From Ectothiorhodospira lacustris (GTDB lineage: Bacteria; Pseudomonadota; Gammaproteobacteria; Ectothiorhodospirales; Ectothiorhodospiraceae), in contig NZ_JAJNQN010000016.1 of assembly GCF_022227845.1 (NCBI RefSeq), forward strand, positions 1 through 64,000: 64,000 nt of DNA. The letters are read 5' to 3'. The notes under the pieces are model-generated. The model did not search any database and was not told the DNA's origin. It was given only the letters and a program-made list of their open reading frames with translations. The translations under genes and the position numbers were made by a program. Every line of letters begins with the position of its first letter. Position 1 is the stretch's first letter. Positions 38,329 through 47,097 of the stretch are shown here, piece by piece.

Positions 38329-39786
38329 ATGAATAATAACCTCGCTGTTCCCCCTGCTGCAGACCCCACCACGCTGGAGGACTGGACACACATGCTGCGG
38401 GAACAGGAGATGCCGATCTTCTCCAGTACCGTTCAGACCATCCATGACATCATCGGAGACGAGCGCAAGGGTGCTATGGATCTGGCCACCGCGATACTTC
38501 AGGACCCCAACCTGACGGCCAAGCTACTGAAGCTGAGCAACAGCCTCTATTACAACCCCTATCGCAAGAAGATCGTCACGGTCAGTCGCGCCATCGTCAT
38601 CCTGGGGATCGACGTCATCCGTGAGTTGGTACTGGCCTGCTCGTTTTTTGAGGCCATCCTCTCCCCGAGGAACAAGCGCCGGGCCCACGAGGAGATCGCG
38701 CAGGCCATTCATGCCGCGGTTCACGCCAAAGCAATCGCCATTGCCGCCGGAGATGCCCATCCCGAGGAAGTGTTCATTGCGGCCTTGCTGCAGAACATCG
38801 GCCGTATCGCCTTTTGGTGTTTCTGTCGGGATCAAGGCGAGCGTCTGGAAGGCCTGCTGCAAGAGGGCCATATTCCCCAGGATGCGGCGGAGCGCCAGGT
38901 GCTGGGGTTCCGGCTGGCGGAGTTGGATGTATCTCTGTGCAAGAGCTGGAACCTGAAAGGCCTGATCGAAGAGGCCATTCGCAAGAGTCCGAAGGTCTTC
39001 GACCCCCGGATGCGAATCGTCAACCTGGGTTGTGAGGTGGTCGTCATCCTGAAGGAGACGACCGGATCGCAGCCCTATAATGCCTGTCTGGACCGGATTG
39101 GTGAGATCACGGGTCAGACACGGGATGAGGTCAAGCAAGGCCTGCGGGCCAATACCGATGCCGCTGCCCGCATTGCGCGTCAGTTTGGTGCCGTGGAGGC
39201 TGCCGAGCTGATTCAGCACAAGGCGCGGCAACTGGATGCGGAGGAAGAATCCGCGGCCATCGCGGTGCCGGACCGGAAGGAGTTACAGTTTCAGATCCTG
39301 CAGGAGATTTCGGGGATGCTCAGCGGCGGCAAGCTGGACATCAGTTGCCTGTTGGAGATGATCCTGGAGGGTATACAGCGTGGCATCGGTATGGACCGGA
39401 CCATTTTCACGATGCTGTCCACGGACAGGGGCCTGTTGCGGGAGAAGGTGGCGCTGGGCTGGCGCAGGAATGATCCTTCGCGGGCGATTTCCTTCCCGCT
39501 GAGTCAGTCACCGCCCAATCTGTTCCATCAGGCCCTCTATAGCCGTGAGGGGTACTGGATCACCGGCCACGACAGCCGCCTGCACACCGCCCACGATGTG
39601 GCGGTGGTGGGTCGGCATCCCTGTTTTCTCATGTCCATTTATTCCGAGGGCAAGCCCATCGGGCTCATCTACTGTGATCGTGCTTATACCGGGATGCCGC
39701 TGACCGAGGAGGATTTTCGCGCCTTCCGGCATTTCGTTCAGCAGGCCAACATCGGCCTGTCCCTGTACCGTCTGCAGGAGCGATAG
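38329..39786 (+). CDS. HDOD-GAF signalling protein
   Basis: The 485-residue protein has an N-terminal HDOD domain (about 20-230; LATAILQDPNLTAKLLKLSN, VSRAIVILGIDVIREL) and a C-terminal GAF-like sensory domain (about 310-480; DISCLLEMILEGIQRGIGMDR, GKPIGLIYCDRAY). HDOD is a non-catalytic relative of HD phosphohydrolases, often used in c-di-GMP and motility signalling. The ligand of the GAF part is unknown. It lies between the glycerate kinase and convergent lpxH. Confidence 0.85.
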   Translation: MNNNLAVPPAADPTTLEDWTHMLREQEMPIFSSTVQTIHDIIGDERKGAMDLATAILQDPNLTAKLLKLSNSLYYNPYRKKIVTVSRAIVILGIDVIRELVLACSFFEAILSPRNKRRAHEEIAQAIHAAVHAKAIAIAAGDAHPEEVFIAALLQNIGRIAFWCFCRDQGERLEGLLQEGHIPQDAAERQVLGFRLAELDVSLCKSWNLKGLIEEAIRKSPKVFDPRMRIVNLGCEVVVILKETTGSQPYNACLDRIGEITGQTRDEVKQGLRANTDAAARIARQFGAVEAAELIQHKARQLDAEEESAAIAVPDRKELQFQILQEISGMLSGGKLDISCLLEMILEGIQRGIGMDRTIFTMLSTDRGLLREKVALGWRRNDPSRAISFPLSQSPPNLFHQALYSREGYWITGHDSRLHTAHDVAVVGRHPCFLMSIYSEGKPIGLIYCDRAYTGMPLTEEDFRAFRHFVQQANIGLSLYRLQER

Positions 39787-39827
39787 CCCTCGGTTCACCG
39801 GCGGGACGGCGTCTCCCACGGATCGGC

Positions 39828-40547
39828 TCAGAGGTTTTCCAGGGACATCCCATCCGGGCGGCACACCAGCAGTCCCCCGGTGTCGTACCAGTCGGGCAGG
39901 ACGATGCGCCGGGCGGGGCGTCCTGCCACGGTGAGGTCATGGATGGCGGGGCGGTGGGTGTGGCCGTGAATCAGGGTCTGGACACCATGGCGGCGCAGGG
40001 CGTCCGTCACGGCCCGGGCATTCACGTCGGTGATCTCGGCGGACTTGTTGCGGGTGGACGAACGGCTCCGGGCGCGGGCCGCCTCCGCCTCGGCGTGGCG
40101 CCGGTCCAGGGGGCGGGCGAGAAACGCGGCCTGCCACTGCGGGTCGCGGACCAGGGTGCGAAAGGCCATGTAGTCCACGTCGTCCGTGCACAGACTGTCG
40201 CCGTGCATGATCAGGGCGGCCGTGCCGTAGAGTTCCACCACGGTCTCCGTCTCCAGCAGCTGGCAGCCGCAGCGCCGGGCAAAGGTCTCACCTACCAGGA
40301 AATCACGGTTGCCGTGAACGAAGAACAGGGACATGCCCTGCTCGCTGAGGGCGCTGAGCAGGTCGAAGGCCCGGTCCAGGTGAGGGGCTGGATCGTCGTC
40401 TCCGACCCAGTACTCAAACAGGTCACCCAGGATATAGAGGGCGTCCGCACCGGGGACACGGGTTTGCAGGAAGCGCTCGAAGAGTCGAAGGCTGTGTGGA
40501 CGTTCCTTGTCCAGATGCAGATCCGATATGAATAGCGTCTCGCTCAC
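39828..40547 (-). CDS. lpxH: UDP-2,3-diacylglucosamine diphosphatase
   Basis: LpxH hydrolyses UDP-diacylglucosamine to lipid X, the fourth step of lipid A synthesis at the inner membrane. The 239-residue calcineurin-like protein has all the metal-binding blocks: ISDLHLD, GDLFEYWVGDD, GNRDFLVG, HGDSL and GHTHRP. It lies 10 bases downstream of ppiA on the same strand, the usual pair. Confidence 0.95.
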   Translation of the reverse strand: MSETLFISDLHLDKERPHSLRLFERFLQTRVPGADALYILGDLFEYWVGDDDPAPHLDRAFDLLSALSEQGMSLFFVHGNRDFLVGETFARRCGCQLLETETVVELYGTAALIMHGDSLCTDDVDYMAFRTLVRDPQWQAAFLARPLDRRHAEAEAARARSRSSTRNKSAEITDVNARAVTDALRRHGVQTLIHGHTHRPAIHDLTVAGRPARRIVLPDWYDTGGLLVCRPDGMSLENL

Positions 40548-40557
40548 AGCCGTGAAA

Positions 40558-41139
40558 TCACTCTGCGCTGACGCGGGTCATGATGACGGGTTCACGGGGA
40601 ACATCCTGATGCATGCCGTGGTTGCCGGTGCTCACACCAACGATGCTTTCCACCACGTCCATGCCTTCCACCACCTTGCCGAACACGGCGTAGCCCCAGC
40701 CCTGGGGGGTCTCGGCGGTGAAGTCCAGAAAACGGTTGTGCTGGACATTGATGAAAAACTGGGCCGTGGCGGAGTGAGGATTCGGGGTGCGGGCCATGGC
40801 CACGGTACCCACTTCGTTGCTCAGGCCGTTGTTGGCCTCGTTGCGAATCGGGTCCTTGGTGGGTTTTTGCTGCATGTCCTGGGTGAACCCGCCACCCTGG
40901 ACCATGAAGCCGGGAATCACCCGGTGGAAGATGGTGCCGTCATAAAAGCCTTCGCCGGCGTAGGCCAGGAAGTTGGCGACGGTCTCGGGGGCCTTGTCGG
41001 CGTAGAGTTCAAGGACGATGGTGCCTTTGTTGGTCTCGAGGGTGACCCTGGGGGCAGTGTTTTCGGCCATGACTTGAGTTCCCGTGGTTGCAGACAGCAG
41101 GGTGAGGCAAAGGGCAAGCTGTCGAATCATTGATTTCAT
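40558..41139 (-). CDS. ppiA: Peptidyl-prolyl cis-trans isomerase, cyclophilin type, periplasmic
   Basis: Cyclophilins speed prolyl isomerisation in protein folding. The 193-residue protein has a Sec signal peptide (about 1-25, ending VMA-EN), then a complete cyclophilin domain ([45 protein letters not shown]). The signal makes it the periplasmic PpiA type rather than cytoplasmic PpiB. An internal Met at residue 4 is an alternative start. It is divergent from cysS. Confidence 0.92.
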   Translation of the reverse strand: MKSMIRQLALCLTLLSATTGTQVMAENTAPRVTLETNKGTIVLELYADKAPETVANFLAYAGEGFYDGTIFHRVIPGFMVQGGGFTQDMQQKPTKDPIRNEANNGLSNEVGTVAMARTPNPHSATAQFFINVQHNRFLDFTAETPQGWGYAVFGKVVEGMDVVESIVGVSTGNHGMHQDVPREPVIMTRVSAE

Positions 41140-41281
41140 TGGTGGATGTCCGTCGGTGATACGGTTGACGAGCTGCGATGATAGCCGCTGAGGCGTGGGC
41201 GGGCAAAGTCCGGGGTGATGGCCCCGTACCCCCTGGCTTGATAAGATCCTGCTACTGATGAACCAGACCGAAGAATCCTCG

Positions 41282-42664
41282 ATGCTCCATATCTACAACA
41301 CCCTCACCCGCCGCAAGGACCCGTTCCAGTCCATGGAACCCGGCAAGGTGCGCATGTATGTCTGCGGCATGACGGTGTACGACTACTGTCATCTGGGTCA
41401 TGCCCGGGTGCTGGTGGTGTTCGATGTGGTTTACCGCTACCTCAAGGCCCTGGGCTACGAGGTGACCTATGTGCGCAACATCACCGACATCGATGACAAG
41501 ATCATCCGCCGGGCGGCGGAAAACGGTGAATCCATCGAGGCCCTGACCGACCGTTTTATCCAGGCCATGCACGAGGATGCCGATGCCCTGGGGGTGGCGC
41601 GGCCCAGCTTCGAGCCCAGGGCCACCGCTCATATCCACGACATCCTGCACCTGATCGATACCTTGCTCAAGCGAGGCTATGCCTATGTGGGGGACAACCG
41701 GGACGTGTACTACAGCGTCTCCCTGTTCGAGGGCTATGGCAAGTTGTCGGGCAAACGGATTGAGGACCTGAGGGCCGGCGAACGGGTGGCCCCGGACGAG
41801 TCCAAGCGGGATCCGCTGGATTTCGTGCTCTGGAAGGCGGCCAAGCCGGGTGAGCCGGCCTGGGATTCCCCCTGGGGGCCGGGGCGTCCCGGCTGGCATA
41901 TTGAATGCTCGGCCATGTCCACCCATTACCTGGGACATCATTTCGACATCCATGGGGGCGGCCAGGACCTGCAGTTTCCCCACCATGAGAACGAGATCGC
42001 CCAGAGCGAGGCGGCCTCCTGCGAGCATTATGTGAATTACTGGATGCACAACGGGTTTGTGCGGGTGAATGAGGAGAAGATGTCCAAGTCCCTGGGCAAC
42101 TTCTTCACCGTGCGCCAGGTGCTGGAACATTATCAGCCTGAGGAAGTGCGGTATTTCATCCTGGGTAGCCACTATCGCAGTCCGCTCAATTACAGTGACG
42201 AGCCGCTCAACAATGCCCGTGCCGCCCTGAACCGGTTGTATACGGCGATGCGTGGGATCAATCTCCTGCCGCCGGAAGGGGAGGGGACTCGGTTCCGTGC
42301 ACGATTCGATGCCGCCATGCAGGATGACTTCAACACGCCGGTGGCGCTGGCGGTGCTGTTCGACATCGCCCATGAGGTGAATCGTCTGCGGGAGGCTGAA
42401 CCGGAAGCGGCCGGCCGTCTGGCCGGGGTGCTCAGGGAACTGGGGGGTGCGCTGGGGATTCTGGGGGCGGACCCGGATGCCTACCTACAGGGGGGGGACG
42501 GCCAGGGGCCGGACGAGGCCGAGATCCAGACCTTGATCGAGGCCCGGCTGGAGGCGCGTCGGCGCAAGGACTTTGCCGAGGCGGACCGGATTCGGGATAC
42601 CCTCAAGGGGCAGGGCGTCGTGCTGGAGGATGGTCCGGGCGGCACCACCTGGCGGCGCGGCTGA
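41282..42664 (+). CDS. cysS: Cysteinyl-tRNA synthetase
   Basis: CysRS charges tRNA-Cys. The 460-residue protein aligns with E. coli CysS (461 residues) from its first residues ([15 protein letters not shown]), so ATG 41282 is chosen over ATG 41258. It has the zinc-binding [15 protein letters not shown] (HIGH-type motif), [10 protein letters not shown], the [10 protein letters not shown] zinc ligand, and the KMSKS motif MSKSLGNFF. Confidence 0.97.
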   Translation: MLHIYNTLTRRKDPFQSMEPGKVRMYVCGMTVYDYCHLGHARVLVVFDVVYRYLKALGYEVTYVRNITDIDDKIIRRAAENGESIEALTDRFIQAMHEDADALGVARPSFEPRATAHIHDILHLIDTLLKRGYAYVGDNRDVYYSVSLFEGYGKLSGKRIEDLRAGERVAPDESKRDPLDFVLWKAAKPGEPAWDSPWGPGRPGWHIECSAMSTHYLGHHFDIHGGGQDLQFPHHENEIAQSEAASCEHYVNYWMHNGFVRVNEEKMSKSLGNFFTVRQVLEHYQPEEVRYFILGSHYRSPLNYSDEPLNNARAALNRLYTAMRGINLLPPEGEGTRFRARFDAAMQDDFNTPVALAVLFDIAHEVNRLREAEPEAAGRLAGVLRELGGALGILGADPDAYLQGGDGQGPDEAEIQTLIEARLEARRRKDFAEADRIRDTLKGQGVVLEDGPGGTTWRRG

Positions 42665-42695
42665 GGGAATAGCCCCGGCGGTGGGGTGGGGCATC

Positions 42696-42734
42696 CCCCT
42701 CATCCCCGGCCCTTCTCCCCCGAGGGGAGAAGGG
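42696..42734 (-). repeat. REP-like palindromic element, copy 2 (inverted)
   Basis: CCCTTCTCCCC (42710-42720) and GGGGAGAAGGG (42724-42734) form an 11-base stem with loop CGA; on the minus strand a GGGGATGAGGGGG tail follows. It is in opposite orientation to the copy 43 bases downstream, as in bacterial interspersed mosaic elements. It sits between the convergent cysS and folD genes and may terminate both. Confidence 0.6.
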
Positions 42735-42777
42735 AGGCTTCCAAGCCCTGGGGTTGAGGCAAAGGCAAGCTTTCAAG

Positions 42778-42817
42778 CCCCTCTCCCCTTGTGGGAGAGG
42801 GGTTGGGGTGAGGGGGG
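42778..42817 (+). repeat. REP-like palindromic element, copy 3
   Basis: CCCCTCTCCCC and GGGAGAGGGG arms surround TTGT and are followed by TTGGGGTGAGGGGGG. It matches copy 1 (8938-8978) in plan and orientation. It ends 21 bases before the folD stop. Confidence 0.65.
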
Positions 42818-42838
42818 AAAGCCAGCGAGGAAAGAGGC

Positions 42839-43714
42839 CTACGGCAAAAAGCAGCTGGCCACCCGCTCCGCATCCTCGCAGGCTTGCAGGGTATTCTTCA
42901 TCAGCATCGCCACGGTCATCGGCCCCACGCCGCCGGGCACCGGGGTGATCCAGGCGGCCCGTTCCGCTGCCGCCTCGAATTCCACGTCTCCCGCCAGACT
43001 GCCGTCCTCCAGCCGATTGATGCCCACGTCGATCACGGTAGCCCCCGGTTTGATCCAGTCCCCGCGCACCAGTCCCGGCTTGCCTGCGGCGGCCACCACG
43101 ATGTCCGCACGCCCCACATGCTGCGGGGTGTCGGTGCTGAAACGATGGCAGATCGTGACCGTGGCACCCGCCAGCATCAGTTCCAGGGCCATGGGCCGAC
43201 CCACGATGTTGGAGGCGCCGACGATCACCGCATGGCGTCCCTTGTAGGTTTCCCCCGTGGTTTCCAGCAGTCGCAGCACGCCATAGGGAGTACACGGACG
43301 CAGCCGGGGCAGGCGCAAGGCCAGTCGACCCATGTTGTAGGGATGAAATCCGTCCACGTCCTTGGCCGGGTCCATCCGCTCCACCACCTGCTCGGTGTCG
43401 ATGTGCCTGGGCAGCGGCTGCTGGACCAGGATGCCGTCCACGGAGGGATCGGCGTTGAGCTCGTCGATCACATCCAGCAAGTCCCCCAGGGAGACATTGT
43501 CCGGCAGGTCCACGGAGCGAGACTCCATGCCGATGGCTTCGCAGGTGCGGCGCTTGTTGCGGACATAGACATGGGACGCCGGGTCGTCTCCCACCAGCAC
43601 CACGGCCAGTCCGGGCGCCCGCTTGCCCGAGGCAAGGCGGGCCTGCACTGCCTGGCGGACTTCCTGTTGAACGGTCTGTGCAATGGCGCGGCCATCGATG
43701 AGTCGGGCGGGCAT
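42839..43714 (-). CDS. folD: Methylene-THF dehydrogenase / cyclohydrolase
   Basis: FolD interconverts 5,10-methylene-, 5,10-methenyl- and 10-formyl-tetrahydrofolate. The 291-residue protein has the catalytic-lysine block [27 protein letters not shown], the NADP-binding [14 protein letters not shown], and [16 protein letters not shown]. The ATG at 43714 ([10 protein letters not shown]) has AGGA eight bases upstream; the longer frame runs into non-coding DNA. The 505 bases between folD and leuA hold the leu leader and no other gene that I can see. Confidence 0.96.
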   Translation of the reverse strand: MPARLIDGRAIAQTVQQEVRQAVQARLASGKRAPGLAVVLVGDDPASHVYVRNKRRTCEAIGMESRSVDLPDNVSLGDLLDVIDELNADPSVDGILVQQPLPRHIDTEQVVERMDPAKDVDGFHPYNMGRLALRLPRLRPCTPYGVLRLLETTGETYKGRHAVIVGASNIVGRPMALELMLAGATVTICHRFSTDTPQHVGRADIVVAAAGKPGLVRGDWIKPGATVIDVGINRLEDGSLAGDVEFEAAAERAAWITPVPGGVGPMTVAMLMKNTLQACEDAERVASCFLP

Positions 43715-43964
43715 GGGCGAGGTCCTGACAGAGGGGGCGGGTGTCTTTGGAATGGGCGGTATTTTCCCATTGAATCTCCTGATCGTCCAATCGTCCGTGG
43801 CCAACGGTGGATTTTGCCGGCAGGCCGGGCCCCAACGGGGGGGCACGGCCCTCGGAGCGAACCGTGGTTCAATGCAGGCGCGCGCTGGTTGAAGGTTGCA
43901 GCAGGCTTTGCATCCTGGGGCGGGCTTTGTTAGAGTCAAGACCAAGTCCAGAAATCAGGCCTCC

Positions 43965-44081
43965 ATGACCAATCTGCTCGCACAGCATGGTTTCATCCAG
44001 GGCCCGCCCTCAAGGTGCGGTATCCGGATGCGTGCGTCCCGCATTGCCCGTCTGCTATCCCTGCTGCGACTGCCGCGCTAG
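43965..44081 (+). CDS. Probable leuA leader peptide (leucine attenuation)
   Basis: A 38-codon frame ends RMRASRIARLLSLLRLPR; five of its last ten codons are Leu (CTG, CTA, CTG, CTG, CTG). It lies 138 bases upstream of leuA and is followed by mutually exclusive hairpins. This is the layout of leucine-codon attenuators, in which a ribosome starved for Leu-tRNA stalls and prevents termination. No strong ribosome site is seen for ATG 43965; ATG 44028 would give 17 residues. Confidence 0.6.
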   Translation: MTNLLAQHGFIQGPPSRCGIRMRASRIARLLSLLRLPR

Positions 44082-44168
44082 CGGCACACTCTCTCATGCC
44101 TGGCGAGGCCAAACGCGTCCGTTGATCCCATGACATCCGCCCCAGGCCGGGTGCGGGTCATGTAGAAT
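44071..44168 (+). terminator. Candidate attenuator before leuA
   Basis: Three structures can be drawn: a hairpin at the leader stop, TGCCGC/GCGGCA (44071-44076 with 44081-44086); an antiterminator GCCTGG/CCAGGC (44098-44103 with 44142-44147); and a late hairpin with arms CATGAC..CCGCCCC and GGG.GCGG.GTCATG (44129-44143 with 44148-44162) followed by TAGAATTT. The second overlaps the third. The U-run is poor, so the switch may act differently. Confidence 0.45.
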
Positions 44169-44219
44169 TTCCCCAGAGAGCAAGCGACCGGATCCCTCCG
44201 GTGGCAGAGGTCAGAGACA

Positions 44220-45770
44220 ATGGCAGGCAAAGACAAACTCTTCATCTTCGATACCACCTTGCGCGACGGCGAGCAGAGCCCCGGCGCCTCCATGACCCGG
44301 GAAGAAAAGGTCCGTATCGCCAAGGCCCTGGAAAAGATGCGGGTGGACATCATCGAGGCCGGTTTCCCCGCCGCCAGCCCCGGTGACTTCGAGTCCGTGC
44401 GTGCAGTGGCCCGTGCCGTGCAGGACAGCACCGTCTGCGGCCTGGCCCGAGCCAAGGATGTGGACATTGATCGTGCCGGTGAGGCCCTCAAAGAGGCCAA
44501 TTCCGCCCGCATCCACACCTTCCTCGCCACCTCGCCCATTCACATGCAGTACAAGCTGAAGATGTCCCCCGACGAGGTGCTTACTCAGGCGGTGGCCGCC
44601 GTCAAGCGGGCTCGGCAGTGGACCGATAACGTGGAATTCTCCCCTGAGGACGCCGGCCGTTCCGAACTGGATTTCCTCTGCCGGGTGATCGAGACGGTGA
44701 TCGACGCCGGTGCCAGGACCATCAACATCCCCGACACCGTGGGTTACAACATCCCCCAGCAGTTCGGCGAGTTGATGAAGAATCTCATCGAGCGGGTGCC
44801 CAATTCGGACAAGGCCGTGTTCTCGGTCCATTGTCACAATGACCTGGGCGTGGCCGTGGCCAACTCCCTGGCCGCCGTGCTCAACGGCGCCCGCCAGGTG
44901 GAGTGCACCATCAACGGTCTGGGTGAACGGGCGGGCAACGCAGCCCTGGAGGAGATCGTCATGGCGGTGCGAACCCGTCAGGATGTCTTCCCCTGCGACA
45001 CCACCCTGGATACCACCCATATCGTGCCCTGCTCCCGCCTGGTGTCCAGCATCACCGGCTTCCCGGTGCAGCCCAACAAGGCCATCGTGGGTGTCAACGC
45101 CTTTGCTCATGAGTCCGGCATCCATCAGGACGGGGTGCTCAAGCATCGGGATACCTATGAGATCATGCGGGCGCAGGATGTGGGGTGGTCGGAAAACCGT
45201 ATCGTGCTGGGCAAGCATTCCGGTCGCAATGCCTTCCGCACCCGCCTCAAGGATCTGGGGATCGAGTTCACGGCCGAGGAGGAACTGAACGAGGCCTTTG
45301 CCCGCTTCAAGGAACTGGCGGACAAGAAGCATGAGATCTTCGATGAGGACCTTCAGGCCCTGGTATCGGAGGCCACCATGGCCATGGACAGCGAGCAGCT
45401 CAAACTGGTATCCATGCGGGTCTGCTCCGAGACGGGGGAGACGCCGGTGGCCAATGTCACCCTCAGTGTGGACGGCGCCGAGCGCAGCGGCCGGGCCGAG
45501 GGCAGCGGCCCGGTGGATGCAGCCTTCAAGGCCATCGAGACCATTGTGCCCAGCGGCACACAGTTGCTGCTCTACTCGGTGAACAACATCACCAGCGGCA
45601 CCGATGCCCAGGGCGAGGTGACGGTCCGGCTGGAAAGAGGTGGGCGCATCGTCAATGGCCAGGGGGCGGATACGGACATCGTGATCGCCTCCGCCAAGGC
45701 CTATCTCAATGCCCTGAACCGTCTGGTGATGCCGGATCGTCGTGCCCATCCCCAGCGCGGCGACGTCTGA
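44220..45770 (+). CDS. leuA: 2-isopropylmalate synthase
   Basis: LeuA condenses 2-ketoisovalerate with acetyl-CoA, the first step of leucine synthesis. The 516-residue protein has the HMGL-like catalytic domain ([43 protein letters not shown]) and the C-terminal LeuA allosteric domain (about 390-510), so leucine feedback inhibition is expected. ATG 44220 is the start. leuB/C/D are not adjacent. Confidence 0.96.
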   Translation: MAGKDKLFIFDTTLRDGEQSPGASMTREEKVRIAKALEKMRVDIIEAGFPAASPGDFESVRAVARAVQDSTVCGLARAKDVDIDRAGEALKEANSARIHTFLATSPIHMQYKLKMSPDEVLTQAVAAVKRARQWTDNVEFSPEDAGRSELDFLCRVIETVIDAGARTINIPDTVGYNIPQQFGELMKNLIERVPNSDKAVFSVHCHNDLGVAVANSLAAVLNGARQVECTINGLGERAGNAALEEIVMAVRTRQDVFPCDTTLDTTHIVPCSRLVSSITGFPVQPNKAIVGVNAFAHESGIHQDGVLKHRDTYEIMRAQDVGWSENRIVLGKHSGRNAFRTRLKDLGIEFTAEEELNEAFARFKELADKKHEIFDEDLQALVSEATMAMDSEQLKLVSMRVCSETGETPVANVTLSVDGAERSGRAEGSGPVDAAFKAIETIVPSGTQLLLYSVNNITSGTDAQGEVTVRLERGGRIVNGQGADTDIVIASAKAYLNALNRLVMPDRRAHPQRGDV

Positions 45771-45776
45771 TCCGGC

Positions 45777-46505
45777 ATGGAAGAGGGCTTGCGGCGTCGT
45801 TATCTTGAGGCCATGGGCATCCCGCAGTGGGTGCCCCGTGCCCCCTGTGTGGAAACACCTGCGTGGGAGCGGCCCTCGGCCGCGAAAGCAGCACCCGTTC
45901 CCCGGCAGGCCGACTCCCTGGGCGACAGGGTACCTGACTGGGAAACCCTGACACGGCAGGTCGAAACCTGTACCCGCTGCACCGAACTGGCGGCAAGCCG
46001 CACCCGGACCGTCTTCGGGGTCGGCGATCGCCAGGCCCCCTGGTTGTTTATCGGCGAGGCCCCGGGGGTGGACGAGGACCGCCGTGGCGAGCCCTTCGTG
46101 GGCCGGGCCGGCAAGCTGCTGGACAGCATGCTGGCCGCCCTGGGTCTGGCGCGGGGGGAGGGCGTCTACATCGCCAATATCCTCAAGTGCCGTCCGCCCG
46201 GCAATCGTGATCCGAAGCCGGAAGAGGCCCGGGCCTGTCGGGCCTTTCTGGATGGCCAGATTGCCCTGATCCGGCCCCGGGTCATCGTTGCCCTGGGACG
46301 TATTGCGGCGCAGAATCTGCTGGATACGGATGCGGCCCTGGGGAGCCTGCGTGGACGGCCCCGGGATTACCAGGGCATCCCTGTGGTGGTCACCTATCAC
46401 CCGGCCTATCTGCTGAGAAAACCCTTGGACAAGCGCAAGGCCTGGGAGGATCTGTGCGTGGCCCGCCGCTTGATGATCAGGTCGCCTGATAAACCGGTCG
46501 CATAG
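45777..46505 (+). CDS. Uracil-DNA glycosylase, family 4 ([4Fe-4S])
   Basis: The enzyme removes uracil from DNA to begin base-excision repair. The 242-residue protein has motif 1 [20 protein letters not shown], the [15 protein letters not shown] block, [12 protein letters not shown] and motif 2 HPAYLLR, typical of family 4 enzymes. Cys-x2-Cys (CTRC), LKC and the ACR cysteine can bind the cluster. A non-conserved N-terminal stretch (about 1-60) precedes the domain, similar to proteins once annotated as phage DNA-polymerase-like. It precedes rimI by 17 bases. Confidence 0.9.
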   Translation: MEEGLRRRYLEAMGIPQWVPRAPCVETPAWERPSAAKAAPVPRQADSLGDRVPDWETLTRQVETCTRCTELAASRTRTVFGVGDRQAPWLFIGEAPGVDEDRRGEPFVGRAGKLLDSMLAALGLARGEGVYIANILKCRPPGNRDPKPEEARACRAFLDGQIALIRPRVIVALGRIAAQNLLDTDAALGSLRGRPRDYQGIPVVVTYHPAYLLRKPLDKRKAWEDLCVARRLMIRSPDKPVA

Positions 46506-46522
46506 CGGCAATCATCCCTCCC

Positions 46523-46990
46523 ATGGACGCCGTGATCGCCATTCCATTGCAGCTTCGCCCCATGCGTGCCGATGACCTTCAGGCCGTCATGGAGGTTGAG
46601 CCCAGGGCCTATGACTTTTGCTGGTCGGAAGGGATCTTTCGTGACTGTCTGCGGGTGGGGTATTCCTGCTGGGTTCTGACGTCCGGGGACGGCGGCGAAC
46701 TGATCGGCTACGGAGTGATGTCCCTGGGGGTGGGTGAGTGCCATGTACTCAATCTCACCATTCGCCCCGAATGCCAGGGTCAGGGGTTCGGGCGTCACTT
46801 GCTCAATGCCATGCTGAATATCGCCAGAGAGCGTCAGGCCGAGACGGTTTTTCTGGAAGTGCGCCCATCCAACACCCCTGCGGTTGGTCTCTACCGTACT
46901 CTGGGATTCAATGAAGTGGGTATCCGCAAGCGATATTACCCCGCCGGCCGAGGCCGGGAAGATGCCTTGGTCCTGGCCATGCAACTGTAG
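46523..46990 (+). CDS. rimI: Ribosomal-protein-alanine N-acetyltransferase
   Basis: RimI acetylates the N-terminal alanine of ribosomal protein S18. The 155-residue GNAT protein has the acetyl-CoA motif RPECQGQGFGRHLL, the FLEVRPSNTPAVGLYRTLGF block and the C-terminal RKRYYPAGRGREDALVLAM typical of RimI. The substrate gene rpsR lies in this window at 28.5 kb. Confidence 0.92.
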   Translation: MDAVIAIPLQLRPMRADDLQAVMEVEPRAYDFCWSEGIFRDCLRVGYSCWVLTSGDGGELIGYGVMSLGVGECHVLNLTIRPECQGQGFGRHLLNAMLNIARERQAETVFLEVRPSNTPAVGLYRTLGFNEVGIRKRYYPAGRGREDALVLAMQL

Positions 46991-47097
46991 CCAGCACCAT
47001 GACTCTTACTGCCCGCTGCTTGGAAATCCAGGCATAAGCCTATAGCATCGGTAGTGATGGCATCAGTAGTCATTGTCGACAGGACTCTTGATATCTT

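Noticed and set aside
44163-44168. TAGAAT as a -10 promoter box just before leuA
   Set aside because: No -35-like sequence lies 16-18 bases upstream; the bases follow the attenuator hairpin instead.
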